Part shown: positions 34,806 to 43,015 of the stretch, piece after piece
How positions within the stretch are numbered: position 1 is the first letter of the stretch
Layout: each line of letters begins with the position of its first letter
NCBI GenBank assembly: GCA_021647785.1
Contig: JAKIUC010000020.1
Location: 1-64,000 of the forward strand
From: Melioribacteraceae bacterium
GTDB taxonomy: Bacteria; Bacteroidota; Ignavibacteria; Ignavibacteriales; Melioribacteraceae
DNA: 64,000 nt
Reading direction: 5' to 3'
Program-made: the position numbers and the translations under genes
Notes under the pieces: model-generated
What the model was told of the DNA's origin: nothing
Databases searched by the model: none
The model's input: only the letters and a program-made list of their open reading frames with translations

Positions 34806-35729
34806 CTATCTATCTAAGAATTTAGTAATTAGAAAATATGCTTTATCTGTTTCGTTTGCTTTTAACCAGTTTATTTCTACTCCCTCACGTTCCATTTTTC
34901 GGAACCAGGTCATCTGCTTTTTTGCAAATTTATGAATTGCACTATTTAATTTTTGATACATATCGTTGTAGGTTAATTCACCCTTTATGTAGCTGCTAAC
35001 TAACCGATATTCCAATCCAAAGAAATTCAATTTATCATAACTTACACCACTACTAATAAGATTTTCAACTTCTTCAATCATTCCATTTTGTAATCTTAGT
35101 TTTAATCTGGCAGTAATTCGTTCTTTTATAATTTCTCTTGTTTCGGTAATTTCAATTACTATTGGTTTAATGTTAACCTTGCTTTGTGCCGTGCTGCTGT
35201 TAGCCTCTCTAATAAGTACTGCTTTTATAATTCTTTCTTTATCTATTAAATCAGTAGTGTTATGAAGTTGAGTTTTGTTCGTAGGACTCTGCGAAGAGTT
35301 TTTTAATATTTTAAATACCTCACTCTTGGTAAGTTTATTAAGTTCTTTTGCTCTTTCAGAATTAAAATTCACATTATGTAAATTATATTCTTTTAATATT
35401 GAATGAATGTATAATCCAGTACCGCCAACAAGAAAGGGTTGTTTGTTGTTAGAAATTATTTGGTTAAATGAAGAATAGAAATCATTTTGGAATGAGAATA
35501 AGTTATACTCAACGCTGGGTTCAACAATATCAATTAAGTGGTATGGAATCTTTACATTATCAATCTGGTATTCACTCAAATCTTTGCCAGTGCCAATATC
35601 CATACCCTTATAGACTTGGCGAGAATCAGCAGAAATTATTTCCCCATTAAATTTCTTTGCTAATTTTACAGCAAAATTTGTTTTGCCAACAGCGGTTGGT
35701 CCAAGAATTACAACTAATTTTTGCAGCAT
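34806..35729 (-). CDS. miaA: tRNA dimethylallyltransferase
   Basis: Adds an isopentenyl group to A37 of tRNAs reading UNN codons. The 307-residue protein shows the P-loop GPTAVGKTNFA, the substrate motif SADSRQVYKGMDIGTGKDLS, FLVGGTGLYIHSIL, FGLEYRLVSSYIKGE and the C-terminal FAKKQMTWFRK. Six bases separate it from the upstream kinase-like gene, so these are one operon. Confidence 0.96.
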   Translation of the reverse strand: MLQKLVVILGPTAVGKTNFAVKLAKKFNGEIISADSRQVYKGMDIGTGKDLSEYQIDNVKIPYHLIDIVEPSVEYNLFSFQNDFYSSFNQIISNNKQPFLVGGTGLYIHSILKEYNLHNVNFNSERAKELNKLTKSEVFKILKNSSQSPTNKTQLHNTTDLIDKERIIKAVLIREANSSTAQSKVNIKPIVIEITETREIIKERITARLKLRLQNGMIEEVENLISSGVSYDKLNFFGLEYRLVSSYIKGELTYNDMYQKLNSAIHKFAKKQMTWFRKMEREGVEINWLKANETDKAYFLITKFLDR

Positions 35730-35735
35730 TATCTT

Positions 35736-37658
35736 CTATTTTTCAATAGGAAGTGAAATTGTAAACACGCTCCCTATTCCTAGTTCGCTTGTTGCTAAAA
35801 TAGTGCCTCCATGTTCTTCAATAATTTTCCGCGTAACCGAAAGTCCCAGCCCAGTACCGGTTTTCTTTCCATACGACATAAATGGTTCAAATATTTTTTC
35901 ACTAAAACCAACAGGAATACCCATACCATTATCTTTAATAACTATCTTAATATTTCCATCTTCAATTGCTGTTGTAACATTAATATCTCCCCCATCAGGC
36001 ATAGCTTCACAAGCATTTTTAATTATATGTTTAAATCCTTGATAAAACTCTTTTGTATCCATATTTATTTGAACATCTGAATCAAACTTTGTTATTATTT
36101 TACAATTCATTGATTGAACAATAGAATTTACTCGGTTGATAAAATCTAACAACGTTTCGTTTATGCTTACATCGTTACTCTTTAGTACAGATTCTCCGTG
36201 GGAATAATTAGAAGTTGCCTGCACAATATCAGCAATATTATTTAATTGTTCCAAAAGCATTTCTACAACATTTTCAACATCGGTAGATAATTCCTTTTTC
36301 TTAAGATGTTCAGTATATCTTTTACTAACAAGAATTGGTTTTTTAATATCTTCAATTAAAAAGTTAGCCATTTTCCCAAGCGACGATATTCTTTCCGTTT
36401 TTAAAAGTTGTTCAACTAAGTCGGCATTCTGCAAAGCCATTGCAGCGTGGGTTGAAAGAGCATTAAGAAAATTTTCTTCCAATTTTGTAAAGATATCTTT
36501 TTTACTATTCAATAATTGAATAACACCAAGTACATCGTCATTTTTATTTTTAATTGGAAAACATAAAACACTTTTTGTTTTATATCCACTGGCTCTATCA
36601 AAAGCATCATTAAATCTACTATCCGATGAAGCATTTTCAATATTTACAACTTCTTTATTGCCAGCAGCCCAGCCAGCAAAACCTTCTCCTATTTTTAAAG
36701 TAATTTTTCTTGGTTCGTTTCCCTGTAGCACCTTAGACCAAAGTTCATTCTTACTTCTATCCACAAGATATAATGTTCCTCTATCAGCATCACAAAGGGA
36801 AACAGAGACATCCACAATATTCCTGAGAACATCATCTATTTTAACATTTGAATTAACTAAGTGCGCTGCTTTATTAATTCTTTCCAATTGTTCAAATGTC
36901 ATTTCGGTTGAGGTCTGTTCAAAAGCTGTTTCATTCTTTAAATTATCCTCTCTTAGAGTTTCCTTTTCATCTGTTGAATTTATTTCACCTTCCTCAACCA
37001 TATTTACAACTTTTGGAATACTTGCTTTATCGTCCTCTAAATTTTCTTCTTCAATTATTTGCGGTATCTCTGTTTCATCAAGTGTTCTATTGTTTTCTAA
37101 CATACCATCTTTAGAGAGTTCGTTTTCAATTGTTGATGGTAGCTCAGTATCAGCAAGGGTTATTTCATTTTCTGGAACTACTGGAATATTATCTTCAAGT
37201 ATCTCTTCATCAACTGTAGGTTGCAAGGTTTCACTAAAATGTGAACTATAGTTTTGTTCCGTTTCTCCAATAGCAGAATTGATATTAGCTAATATCTCGT
37301 CACTTTGCTTAATTAATTCGTTTACACCTTCTTTAGTAAATTCCAGCAGATAAGTATCGCGAAGAGCAATTGCCGATTCACAACGCGGCATTTCAGAAAT
37401 AAATTCATTTACACCAAAAAAATCATTTTCAGAAAAAATAACTGATGTGTTTGCAGAATTAAATTGGCTGGGCACTAAATTTATTTCACCATTTATTATT
37501 AGAAAGAGTGATGTATTTATTTCTCCACTTCGATAGAGTAATTCACCATAGTTTAACATGCATACGTTACCAATATCGTTATGAATTATTAGTGAATCAA
37601 AATCGATATTACGGAAAAGTTTGTTGTTTCTGATTTTTTCTTTTTGCGAAGGTTCCAT
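35736..37658 (-). CDS. cNMP-binding/GAF/histidine-kinase-like protein lacking the phospho-acceptor His
   Basis: A 640-residue cytoplasmic signalling protein. Residues 1-115 are a CRP-like nucleotide-binding fold (GELLYRSGEINTSLFLIINGEI). Residues 145-245 are a Glu/Asp-rich linker, 260-410 a GAF domain (DADRGTLYLVD, IGEGFAGWAAG, SVLCFPI), and 423-490 a dimerisation helix pair. Residues 535-640 are an intact HATPase: N-box Asn548, DNGMGIP, FEPF, GTGLGL. In the H-box, aligned without gaps to RLAALGRLAAGIAHEINNPL-type sequences, the His position is Glu436 (ANFLIEDIKKP). It could therefore be an ATP-binding pseudo-kinase or phosphorylate at another site. It is the first gene of an operon with miaA. 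Confidence 0.85.
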   Translation of the reverse strand: MEPSQKEKIRNNKLFRNIDFDSLIIHNDIGNVCMLNYGELLYRSGEINTSLFLIINGEINLVPSQFNSANTSVIFSENDFFGVNEFISEMPRCESAIALRDTYLLEFTKEGVNELIKQSDEILANINSAIGETEQNYSSHFSETLQPTVDEEILEDNIPVVPENEITLADTELPSTIENELSKDGMLENNRTLDETEIPQIIEEENLEDDKASIPKVVNMVEEGEINSTDEKETLREDNLKNETAFEQTSTEMTFEQLERINKAAHLVNSNVKIDDVLRNIVDVSVSLCDADRGTLYLVDRSKNELWSKVLQGNEPRKITLKIGEGFAGWAAGNKEVVNIENASSDSRFNDAFDRASGYKTKSVLCFPIKNKNDDVLGVIQLLNSKKDIFTKLEENFLNALSTHAAMALQNADLVEQLLKTERISSLGKMANFLIEDIKKPILVSKRYTEHLKKKELSTDVENVVEMLLEQLNNIADIVQATSNYSHGESVLKSNDVSINETLLDFINRVNSIVQSMNCKIITKFDSDVQINMDTKEFYQGFKHIIKNACEAMPDGGDINVTTAIEDGNIKIVIKDNGMGIPVGFSEKIFEPFMSYGKKTGTGLGLSVTRKIIEEHGGTILATSELGIGSVFTISLPIEK

Positions 37659-37812
37659 AATAAAATATGCCTTATAATTTTCAATTATTCTATTAATGAT
37701 TTTTGCTCGAATTATTAAAATATGACAATTTATTAAAAATTGTCTAAATATATTTCGTTTCTATAAGTTAGCAATAATAATTATATTTAGAGTTCCATTT
37801 TTTGAGGATAAA

Positions 37813-38688
37813 ATGATAGAAAGTATGACAGGATATGGTAAAGCAAGTCTCCTATCCGAAAGTTTTACTGTTGAGTCAGAAATTAAAAGTATCAATAGTA
37901 GGTTTTTAGATATTTCATTACGCTTACCTAAAACTTTGTACGATAAAGAGATAGAATTTAGAAACCTTATTAAACAAAACATTAACCGCGGCAAGGTAAC
38001 ATTAAACATTTATCTAAAACATGATGAAGTTGATAATGGTTTTTTAAATTATAATGAAAAGAGTCTTAAAGGTGTTGCAGATTTATTGCAGAAAATTAAA
38101 ACTGATTCTGGAATAGCAGGGGAAGTTCAAGTTTCTGATATTATGACTTTTCAAAGTGTGTTTTTTAAAGATGCATCTGAAAATAGTGAAGAAGAGTATA
38201 ATCTTATTAAAAAAACCGTTCTCGATTCAATTCATAAATTGAAAAAAATGAGAGAAGAAGAAGGTAGCATTCTTGCAAAAGATTTATTAGAGAGAGTTTC
38301 CAAAATTGAAAATGTTGTTAAGGAGATTTCCGATTTAGGACGCAATACAGTTCATGAGTATTTCCAGAAGTTAAAAGAGAGAGCAAGAGAATTAGTCGAA
38401 AATATATCCGATTATGATGATAGATTAAAACTTGAGTTGGCACTTCTTTCTGAAAAATATGATATCACTGAAGAAACTGTAAGACTTAATAGTCATATTC
38501 AACAATTTAAACAGACTCTATCCAACAGTGTTGAAGTAGGAAAAAAAATAAATTTTGTTGTTCAGGAGATGAACAGAGAAGCAAACACAATAAATAATAA
38601 ATCTGTTTCGCTCGAAATATCAAACCGTGGAATGGTGATAAAAGAAGAATTAGAAAAAATTCGCGAACAGATTCAAAACATTGAGTAG
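37813..38688 (+). CDS. yicC: YicC family endoribonuclease/stress protein
   Basis: A 291-residue protein with the YicC N-terminal domain (MIESMTGYGKA; SINSRFLDISLRLP) and the C-terminal DUF1732 (EEGSILAKDLLERV; EMNREANTINNKS). Members have been characterised as endoribonucleases in E. coli and Bacillus. It is the first gene of a yicC-gmk-rpoZ-udg-dnaB operon with very tight spacing. The start has a GAGGA site at good distance. Confidence 0.93.
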   Translation: MIESMTGYGKASLLSESFTVESEIKSINSRFLDISLRLPKTLYDKEIEFRNLIKQNINRGKVTLNIYLKHDEVDNGFLNYNEKSLKGVADLLQKIKTDSGIAGEVQVSDIMTFQSVFFKDASENSEEEYNLIKKTVLDSIHKLKKMREEEGSILAKDLLERVSKIENVVKEISDLGRNTVHEYFQKLKERARELVENISDYDDRLKLELALLSEKYDITEETVRLNSHIQQFKQTLSNSVEVGKKINFVVQEMNREANTINNKSVSLEISNRGMVIKEELEKIREQIQNIE

Positions 38689-38698
38689 ATTTTAATTT

Positions 38699-39262
38699 AT
38701 GAGTAAAATATTTGTAATCTCTGCACCAAGCGGTGCTGGAAAAACAACAATTGTTCGGAACATTTTGTCGAAGTTACCTGAAATTGAATTTTCTGTTTCT
38801 GCAACTACTCGAAAAAAAAGAAGTTTTGAAATAGACGGTGTTGATTACTTTTTTTTAAGCGACGAGGAATTTAAAGCAAAGATTGAAGCAAAAGAATTTG
38901 TTGAATGGGAAACTTTTTATGGTTATTATTATGGAACTTTAAAAAGTTTCATCAACTCAAGACTTGAAAGTGGAAAATCTGTTCTCCTTGAAGTTGATGT
39001 AAAAGGTGCTTTAAAAATTAAGAAAGAGTATCCGGAAGCTGTTCTAATTTTTATTCTACCACCAAGTGTTGATGAATTAAAGAGAAGATTGATTAATAGA
39101 AAAACAGAATCAGAAATTGATTTGCAGAAAAGATTTGAAAGAGCAGAAATGGAAATAGATTTCCAATCGCATTTTGAATACAAAGTAGTTAATAATAATT
39201 TAGAAAATGCAAAAGAGAAAGTTTTTAATATTTTTAATAAAGAACTAATGAAGGAGAAATAA
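38699..39262 (+). CDS. gmk: Guanylate kinase
   Basis: Phosphorylates GMP to GDP. The 187-residue protein has the P-loop SAPSGAGKTTIV, SATTRKKRSFEIDGVDYFF (GMP binding), FVEWETFYGYYYGT and LLEVDVKGALKIK. It lies between yicC and rpoZ, the order conserved in many bacteria; its stop codon abuts the rpoZ start. Confidence 0.97.
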   Translation: MSKIFVISAPSGAGKTTIVRNILSKLPEIEFSVSATTRKKRSFEIDGVDYFFLSDEEFKAKIEAKEFVEWETFYGYYYGTLKSFINSRLESGKSVLLEVDVKGALKIKKEYPEAVLIFILPPSVDELKRRLINRKTESEIDLQKRFERAEMEIDFQSHFEYKVVNNNLENAKEKVFNIFNKELMKEK

Positions 39263-39556
39263 ATGCCTATCAAACCAATTGATTTAAGAAAGTTAGATAC
39301 TAAGACTGATAACCTTTATGAAGCTGTAGTTGTTGCTGGTAAAAGAGCACGTCAGATTAATGAAGATAACAGATTGGAGTTCAATCAACTTGTGAGTACA
39401 ATGATTCCTGCTGTAGAAGAAGATTATGAAGAACGTGGAAATCCGGACCAAGAAAAAGTTTCTCTTCAATTTGAGAAAAGAGAAAAACCACATCTTCAAG
39501 CTTTAACTGAACTGTTGGAGGGTGATTTAGAATTTAGATATAAAGATTCTGAGTAA
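39263..39556 (+). CDS. rpoZ: RNA polymerase omega-type subunit
   Basis: A 97-residue protein with the omega signature NLYEAVVVAGKRARQIN (about 17-33). It promotes assembly and stability of RNA polymerase. The tail is longer and more acidic than in E. coli, as in Bacteroidota-group omegas. The position immediately after gmk supports the call. The ATG directly follows the gmk stop. Confidence 0.9.
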   Translation: MPIKPIDLRKLDTKTDNLYEAVVVAGKRARQINEDNRLEFNQLVSTMIPAVEEDYEERGNPDQEKVSLQFEKREKPHLQALTELLEGDLEFRYKDSE

Positions 39557-39580
39557 TTTAAATTATTAAAGTGGATTTCA

Positions 39581-40327
39581 TTGAATTTTAAAGAGCAAAT
39601 AATAGGATCACTTGAAAATCAGAAAGAGATTTTTGGTGATGAATTATTTACGTTAATTGATGTGAAATTTTCTGAAAAAAAAACGGTGGTTGAAAGTAGT
39701 TTGAAATTATCAAAAGAAAATAGTTTAAAAATAGTGGAACCTAAATCATTAAAACATTTTTCACATATTAATAATCTTGATGATTTTAATAGCGAAATAA
39801 ATAGCTGTCAGTCTTGCGGGCTTGGTGCAACCCGAAATAAATTTGTTTTTGGTGATGGTAATCCCAATGCCGATTTAATGCTTATCGGTGAAGCCCCCGG
39901 TGCCCAAGAGGATAAAGAAGGCATTCCATTCGTGGGTAGAGCTGGCAAATTATTGAACGATATTCTAAAAGCAATCAAGTTTGAACGTTCGGATATTTAT
40001 ATTGCAAATATCTTAAAATGTCGTCCTCCGCAGAATAGAGACCCACTTCCATCGGAGCGTGAAGTTTGCAGCCCTTATTTATACAAGCAAATTGAATTGA
40101 TAAAACCCAAGGTAATTCTTTGTCTTGGAAAAATAGCGGCAAATGTATTGTTGGATAACAAAGACTCACTTACCAAAATGCGTAGTAATGTTCACGAAAT
40201 AAATGGAATTAAAACTATGGTCACGTTTCATCCGGCTGCTTTGTTAAGAAACCCTAACTGGAAAAAACCTGTTTGGGAAGATGTACAAAAATTGCGAAAA
40301 CTATATGATGAGTTGGTGAGTAAGTAA
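39581..40327 (+). CDS. Type-4 (Fe-S) uracil-DNA glycosylase
   Basis: Removes uracil from DNA. The 248-residue protein carries the family-4 motif 1 GEAPGAQEDKEGIPFVGRAG and motif 2 HPAALLRNP. The four 4Fe-4S cysteines are in CQSCG, ILKCRPP and REVCSPY. The start is a TTG at 39581, because no in-frame ATG or GTG occurs before the conserved region. It is followed without a gap by dnaB. The first 70 residues are poorly conserved and Ser/Lys-rich. Confidence 0.93.
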   Translation: MNFKEQIIGSLENQKEIFGDELFTLIDVKFSEKKTVVESSLKLSKENSLKIVEPKSLKHFSHINNLDDFNSEINSCQSCGLGATRNKFVFGDGNPNADLMLIGEAPGAQEDKEGIPFVGRAGKLLNDILKAIKFERSDIYIANILKCRPPQNRDPLPSEREVCSPYLYKQIELIKPKVILCLGKIAANVLLDNKDSLTKMRSNVHEINGIKTMVTFHPAALLRNPNWKKPVWEDVQKLRKLYDELVSK

Positions 40328-41767
40328 ATGAATTTAAAGAGCGATAATTTTAATATTGAGAAAGTTAGGTCATCATCCAAGCAGCCGCCTGCAGTTGTTG
40401 AAGTAGAAAAAGAAATTATTGGAGCAATGCTTCTTGATAATGAAGCAATACCTAAAGTATTTGAAATATTAAAAGCAGATTCTTTTTTTGATCCAAAGCA
40501 TAAAGTTATATTTCATTCTATCCAATCTTTATACGAAGCAAACGAACCCCTTGATACTGTTACACTTTATGAAGAATTAAAAAAACAAGGAAAAGTTGAA
40601 GAAGCTGGTGGTGTAACTTATGTAAGTAAGTTAGCACAGGATGTTTCATCGGCTGCTAATGTTGATTATCATGCAAGAATAGTTTTAGAGAAATGGATAT
40701 TAAGAAAATTAATTTCAACTTCGCTTGATGTAGCTTCATCTGCTTTTGATGCTAAGGAAGATGTGTTTGATTTACTTGATGAAGCAGAGCAAAAAATGTT
40801 CAGTATCTCTCAAGAGGGAACTAAAGAATCTTTTACTTCAATGAAAGCTGCTGTAAAGGATGCTTGGGAAATGATAGAAGCAATTAAAGGAAATAAACTT
40901 GGTGCAGTATCTGTGCAAACAGGTTATTTCCAGTTGGATGATATGCTTGGCGGTTTTCAAAAATCGGATTTAATTATTATTGCAGCCCGTCCTTCAATGG
41001 GTAAAACAGCATTTGCACTTTCATTTATGCGCAACGCTGCTATTGATTTTAATGTTCCCGTGGCTTTCTTTAGTCTCGAAATGGCAACTGTACAACTTGC
41101 AACCAGGCTTATTTCGGCAGAGGCAAGAATGGATGCACACAGCCTACGTACAGGAAATTTTAGAGATTCGGATGGACAAAAAATAAGCCGAACTGTACAC
41201 AAGTTAAGTGGAGCACCTATTTACATTGATGATACTCCGGGTCTTTCCATTCTTGAAATGAGAGCTAAATCGCGAAGACTGCACAAGGAGAAAGGTATTG
41301 GATTAATTGTTGTTGATTATCTTCAGCTAATGAATGCCGGCAGTAAAGTAGAGAGTAGAGAGAGAGAAATATCAATAATTTCTCGTTCACTTAAAGCACT
41401 TGCAAAAGATTTAAATGTTCCTGTTGTTGCATTATCACAGCTTAATAGAGCTGTAGAATCAACCACAGACAAGCGTCCGATGCTTTCTCACCTTAGAGAA
41501 TCGGGTGCAATAGAGCAAGATGCTGATGTTGTAATCTTTTTATATAGACCAGAGTATTATGGGATTACTCAATTTACAAACAGTGGTGATTCTACTGAAG
41601 GAATAGCGGAGATAATTATAAGCAAGCAGCGTAATGGTCCTGTTGGTGAAGTGAAACTTAGGTTTATTAAAGAGTACGCAAGGTTCGAGAATTTGGATCT
41701 TTATCATAATGATGTTCAAATATCCAATGATGATGCCCCACCACCTCTTGATGATGTTCCAATTTAA
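40328..41767 (+). CDS. dnaB: Replicative DNA helicase
   Basis: Hexameric 5'-3' helicase of the replication fork. The 479-residue protein has the DnaB N-terminal domain (EKEIIGAMLLDNEAIPKV) and the RecA-like domain: Walker A AARPSMGKTAFAL, FFSLEM, Walker B LIVVDYLQLM, SQLNRAVE and the Arg-finger region ESGAIEQDADVVIFLYRPE. No intein. It follows the uracil-DNA glycosylase directly and ends 18 bases from a convergent gene. Confidence 0.97.
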   Translation: MNLKSDNFNIEKVRSSSKQPPAVVEVEKEIIGAMLLDNEAIPKVFEILKADSFFDPKHKVIFHSIQSLYEANEPLDTVTLYEELKKQGKVEEAGGVTYVSKLAQDVSSAANVDYHARIVLEKWILRKLISTSLDVASSAFDAKEDVFDLLDEAEQKMFSISQEGTKESFTSMKAAVKDAWEMIEAIKGNKLGAVSVQTGYFQLDDMLGGFQKSDLIIIAARPSMGKTAFALSFMRNAAIDFNVPVAFFSLEMATVQLATRLISAEARMDAHSLRTGNFRDSDGQKISRTVHKLSGAPIYIDDTPGLSILEMRAKSRRLHKEKGIGLIVVDYLQLMNAGSKVESREREISIISRSLKALAKDLNVPVVALSQLNRAVESTTDKRPMLSHLRESGAIEQDADVVIFLYRPEYYGITQFTNSGDSTEGIAEIIISKQRNGPVGEVKLRFIKEYARFENLDLYHNDVQISNDDAPPPLDDVPI

Positions 41768-41785
41768 TGTTATTCTCTAATTAGT

Positions 41786-43012
41786 TTAAAAATAAAATCC
41801 AATGATGTAAGAGGGTAGAAATATTAAAAGTATCAATAATAACTGCCAACCTTCAAAAAATAAATCTTTTAACTTTTTGCAAAAAAGAACTCCTGTCATA
41901 AAGTACAATATTGCAGGTAATCCAGGATAGAGTAGCCTTCCTTCCGTATATCCTGTAGGGATAGCATAATAGAGGTATGCAGCAACCATCGAGATTAGAA
42001 GAATATTTATTAGTTGAATATTATAATTCTCAGTTAATATATTCTTCATTTTAACTAACCAATAACCGCCAGTTAATATAAGCCAAATATTAGGAATGTA
42101 ATTAAACCAAGATAGCAAAGGCTTTGGTGGGTCAAAGTGCATTCTGAACAAGAAAAGATAGGGCATATGTAAGAGTTTTATTAATGATTCTTTAAGCGAA
42201 CTTACAAAATGCCATGCATCCCCAGTTATAGTGCTAACTGAAAAATAACTGCCATAAGCATTATAGTTATGTAAGTACCATGGAAATGATAATACTATAG
42301 GCAGAATAAATATTGAGATATACTTTAAAACATGCGATTTTGAAATATCACTTTTTGTAATTTCATTATAGACCGAATATAAAATGACTGGATAAAATAC
42401 GAGGATACTTGATTTCGTATAATGTGATAAAGTAATTATTAGAAGAATCCAAATCCAGTTTTTTGATATCCCTTTTAATAGAAGCAGAAAAAGTAGCCAA
42501 AGAAGAAACCAAGATAATCCATCATTTCCAAAAACAGAAAATTGATAAACCGAACTGCCAAGTAAAAGATAAATAGATATTGCAGATAGTATTTTGCTAT
42601 CCCTCCATTTAAACAGTAAAAAGATTTTATAGAAAACAATTATAGAGAGGAGTGATAAAAAGAAATTTATGTACCTTCCCAACACCAGAATACCCTTATC
42701 CACATTGATTGATAGCACTTTTGAAGCAGATGCAATGAACACATAATATAGAGGAGGTTGATGGTATTCAAATTCATTTATCGTTAAGGCATTTGGGTCT
42801 GTTATTTTATCTTTAAGAATTGGCAATTCATTTTTTTCTAAAATAAATTTTGTATAATTAAAATGTGCATGCTCATCATCAAAACCAGTTAAGCCATATT
42901 CGTTTGCTGTTGTGCCTAAGGGTAGTTCGTGAATAATCTTGACTCGAAAGAAAACAGAAACAAAAAGAATTATTACAAATAAAAACCACGTAAGTTTAAT
43001 CTCTTTTTTCAA
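41786..43012 (-). CDS. Polytopic GT-C-type glycosyltransferase
   Basis: A 408-residue inner-membrane protein with about ten hydrophobic segments. The first periplasmic loop has the GT-C pattern DDEHAHFNYTKFILEKNELP (acidic catalytic pair at about 45) and EYHQPPLYYVF, as in ArnT/PMT-like lipid-linked sugar transferases. The start is TTG at 43012; the Shine-Dalgarno AAGGA sits inside the end of the upstream phosphatase gene, and the two are separated by three bases. Donor and acceptor are unknown. Confidence 0.78.
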   Translation of the reverse strand: MKKEIKLTWFLFVIILFVSVFFRVKIIHELPLGTTANEYGLTGFDDEHAHFNYTKFILEKNELPILKDKITDPNALTINEFEYHQPPLYYVFIASASKVLSINVDKGILVLGRYINFFLSLLSIIVFYKIFLLFKWRDSKILSAISIYLLLGSSVYQFSVFGNDGLSWFLLWLLFLLLLKGISKNWIWILLIITLSHYTKSSILVFYPVILYSVYNEITKSDISKSHVLKYISIFILPIVLSFPWYLHNYNAYGSYFSVSTITGDAWHFVSSLKESLIKLLHMPYLFLFRMHFDPPKPLLSWFNYIPNIWLILTGGYWLVKMKNILTENYNIQLINILLISMVAAYLYYAIPTGYTEGRLLYPGLPAILYFMTGVLFCKKLKDLFFEGWQLLLILLIFLPSYIIGFYF

Positions 43013-43015
43013 TTA

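Noticed and set aside
36658-37251. Long plus-strand reading frame (197 codons), Ser/Pro-rich, opposite the kinase-like gene
   Set aside because: It mirrors the Glu/Asp-rich linker of the real gene on the other strand; low-complexity composition, no ribosome-binding site or recognisable domain.
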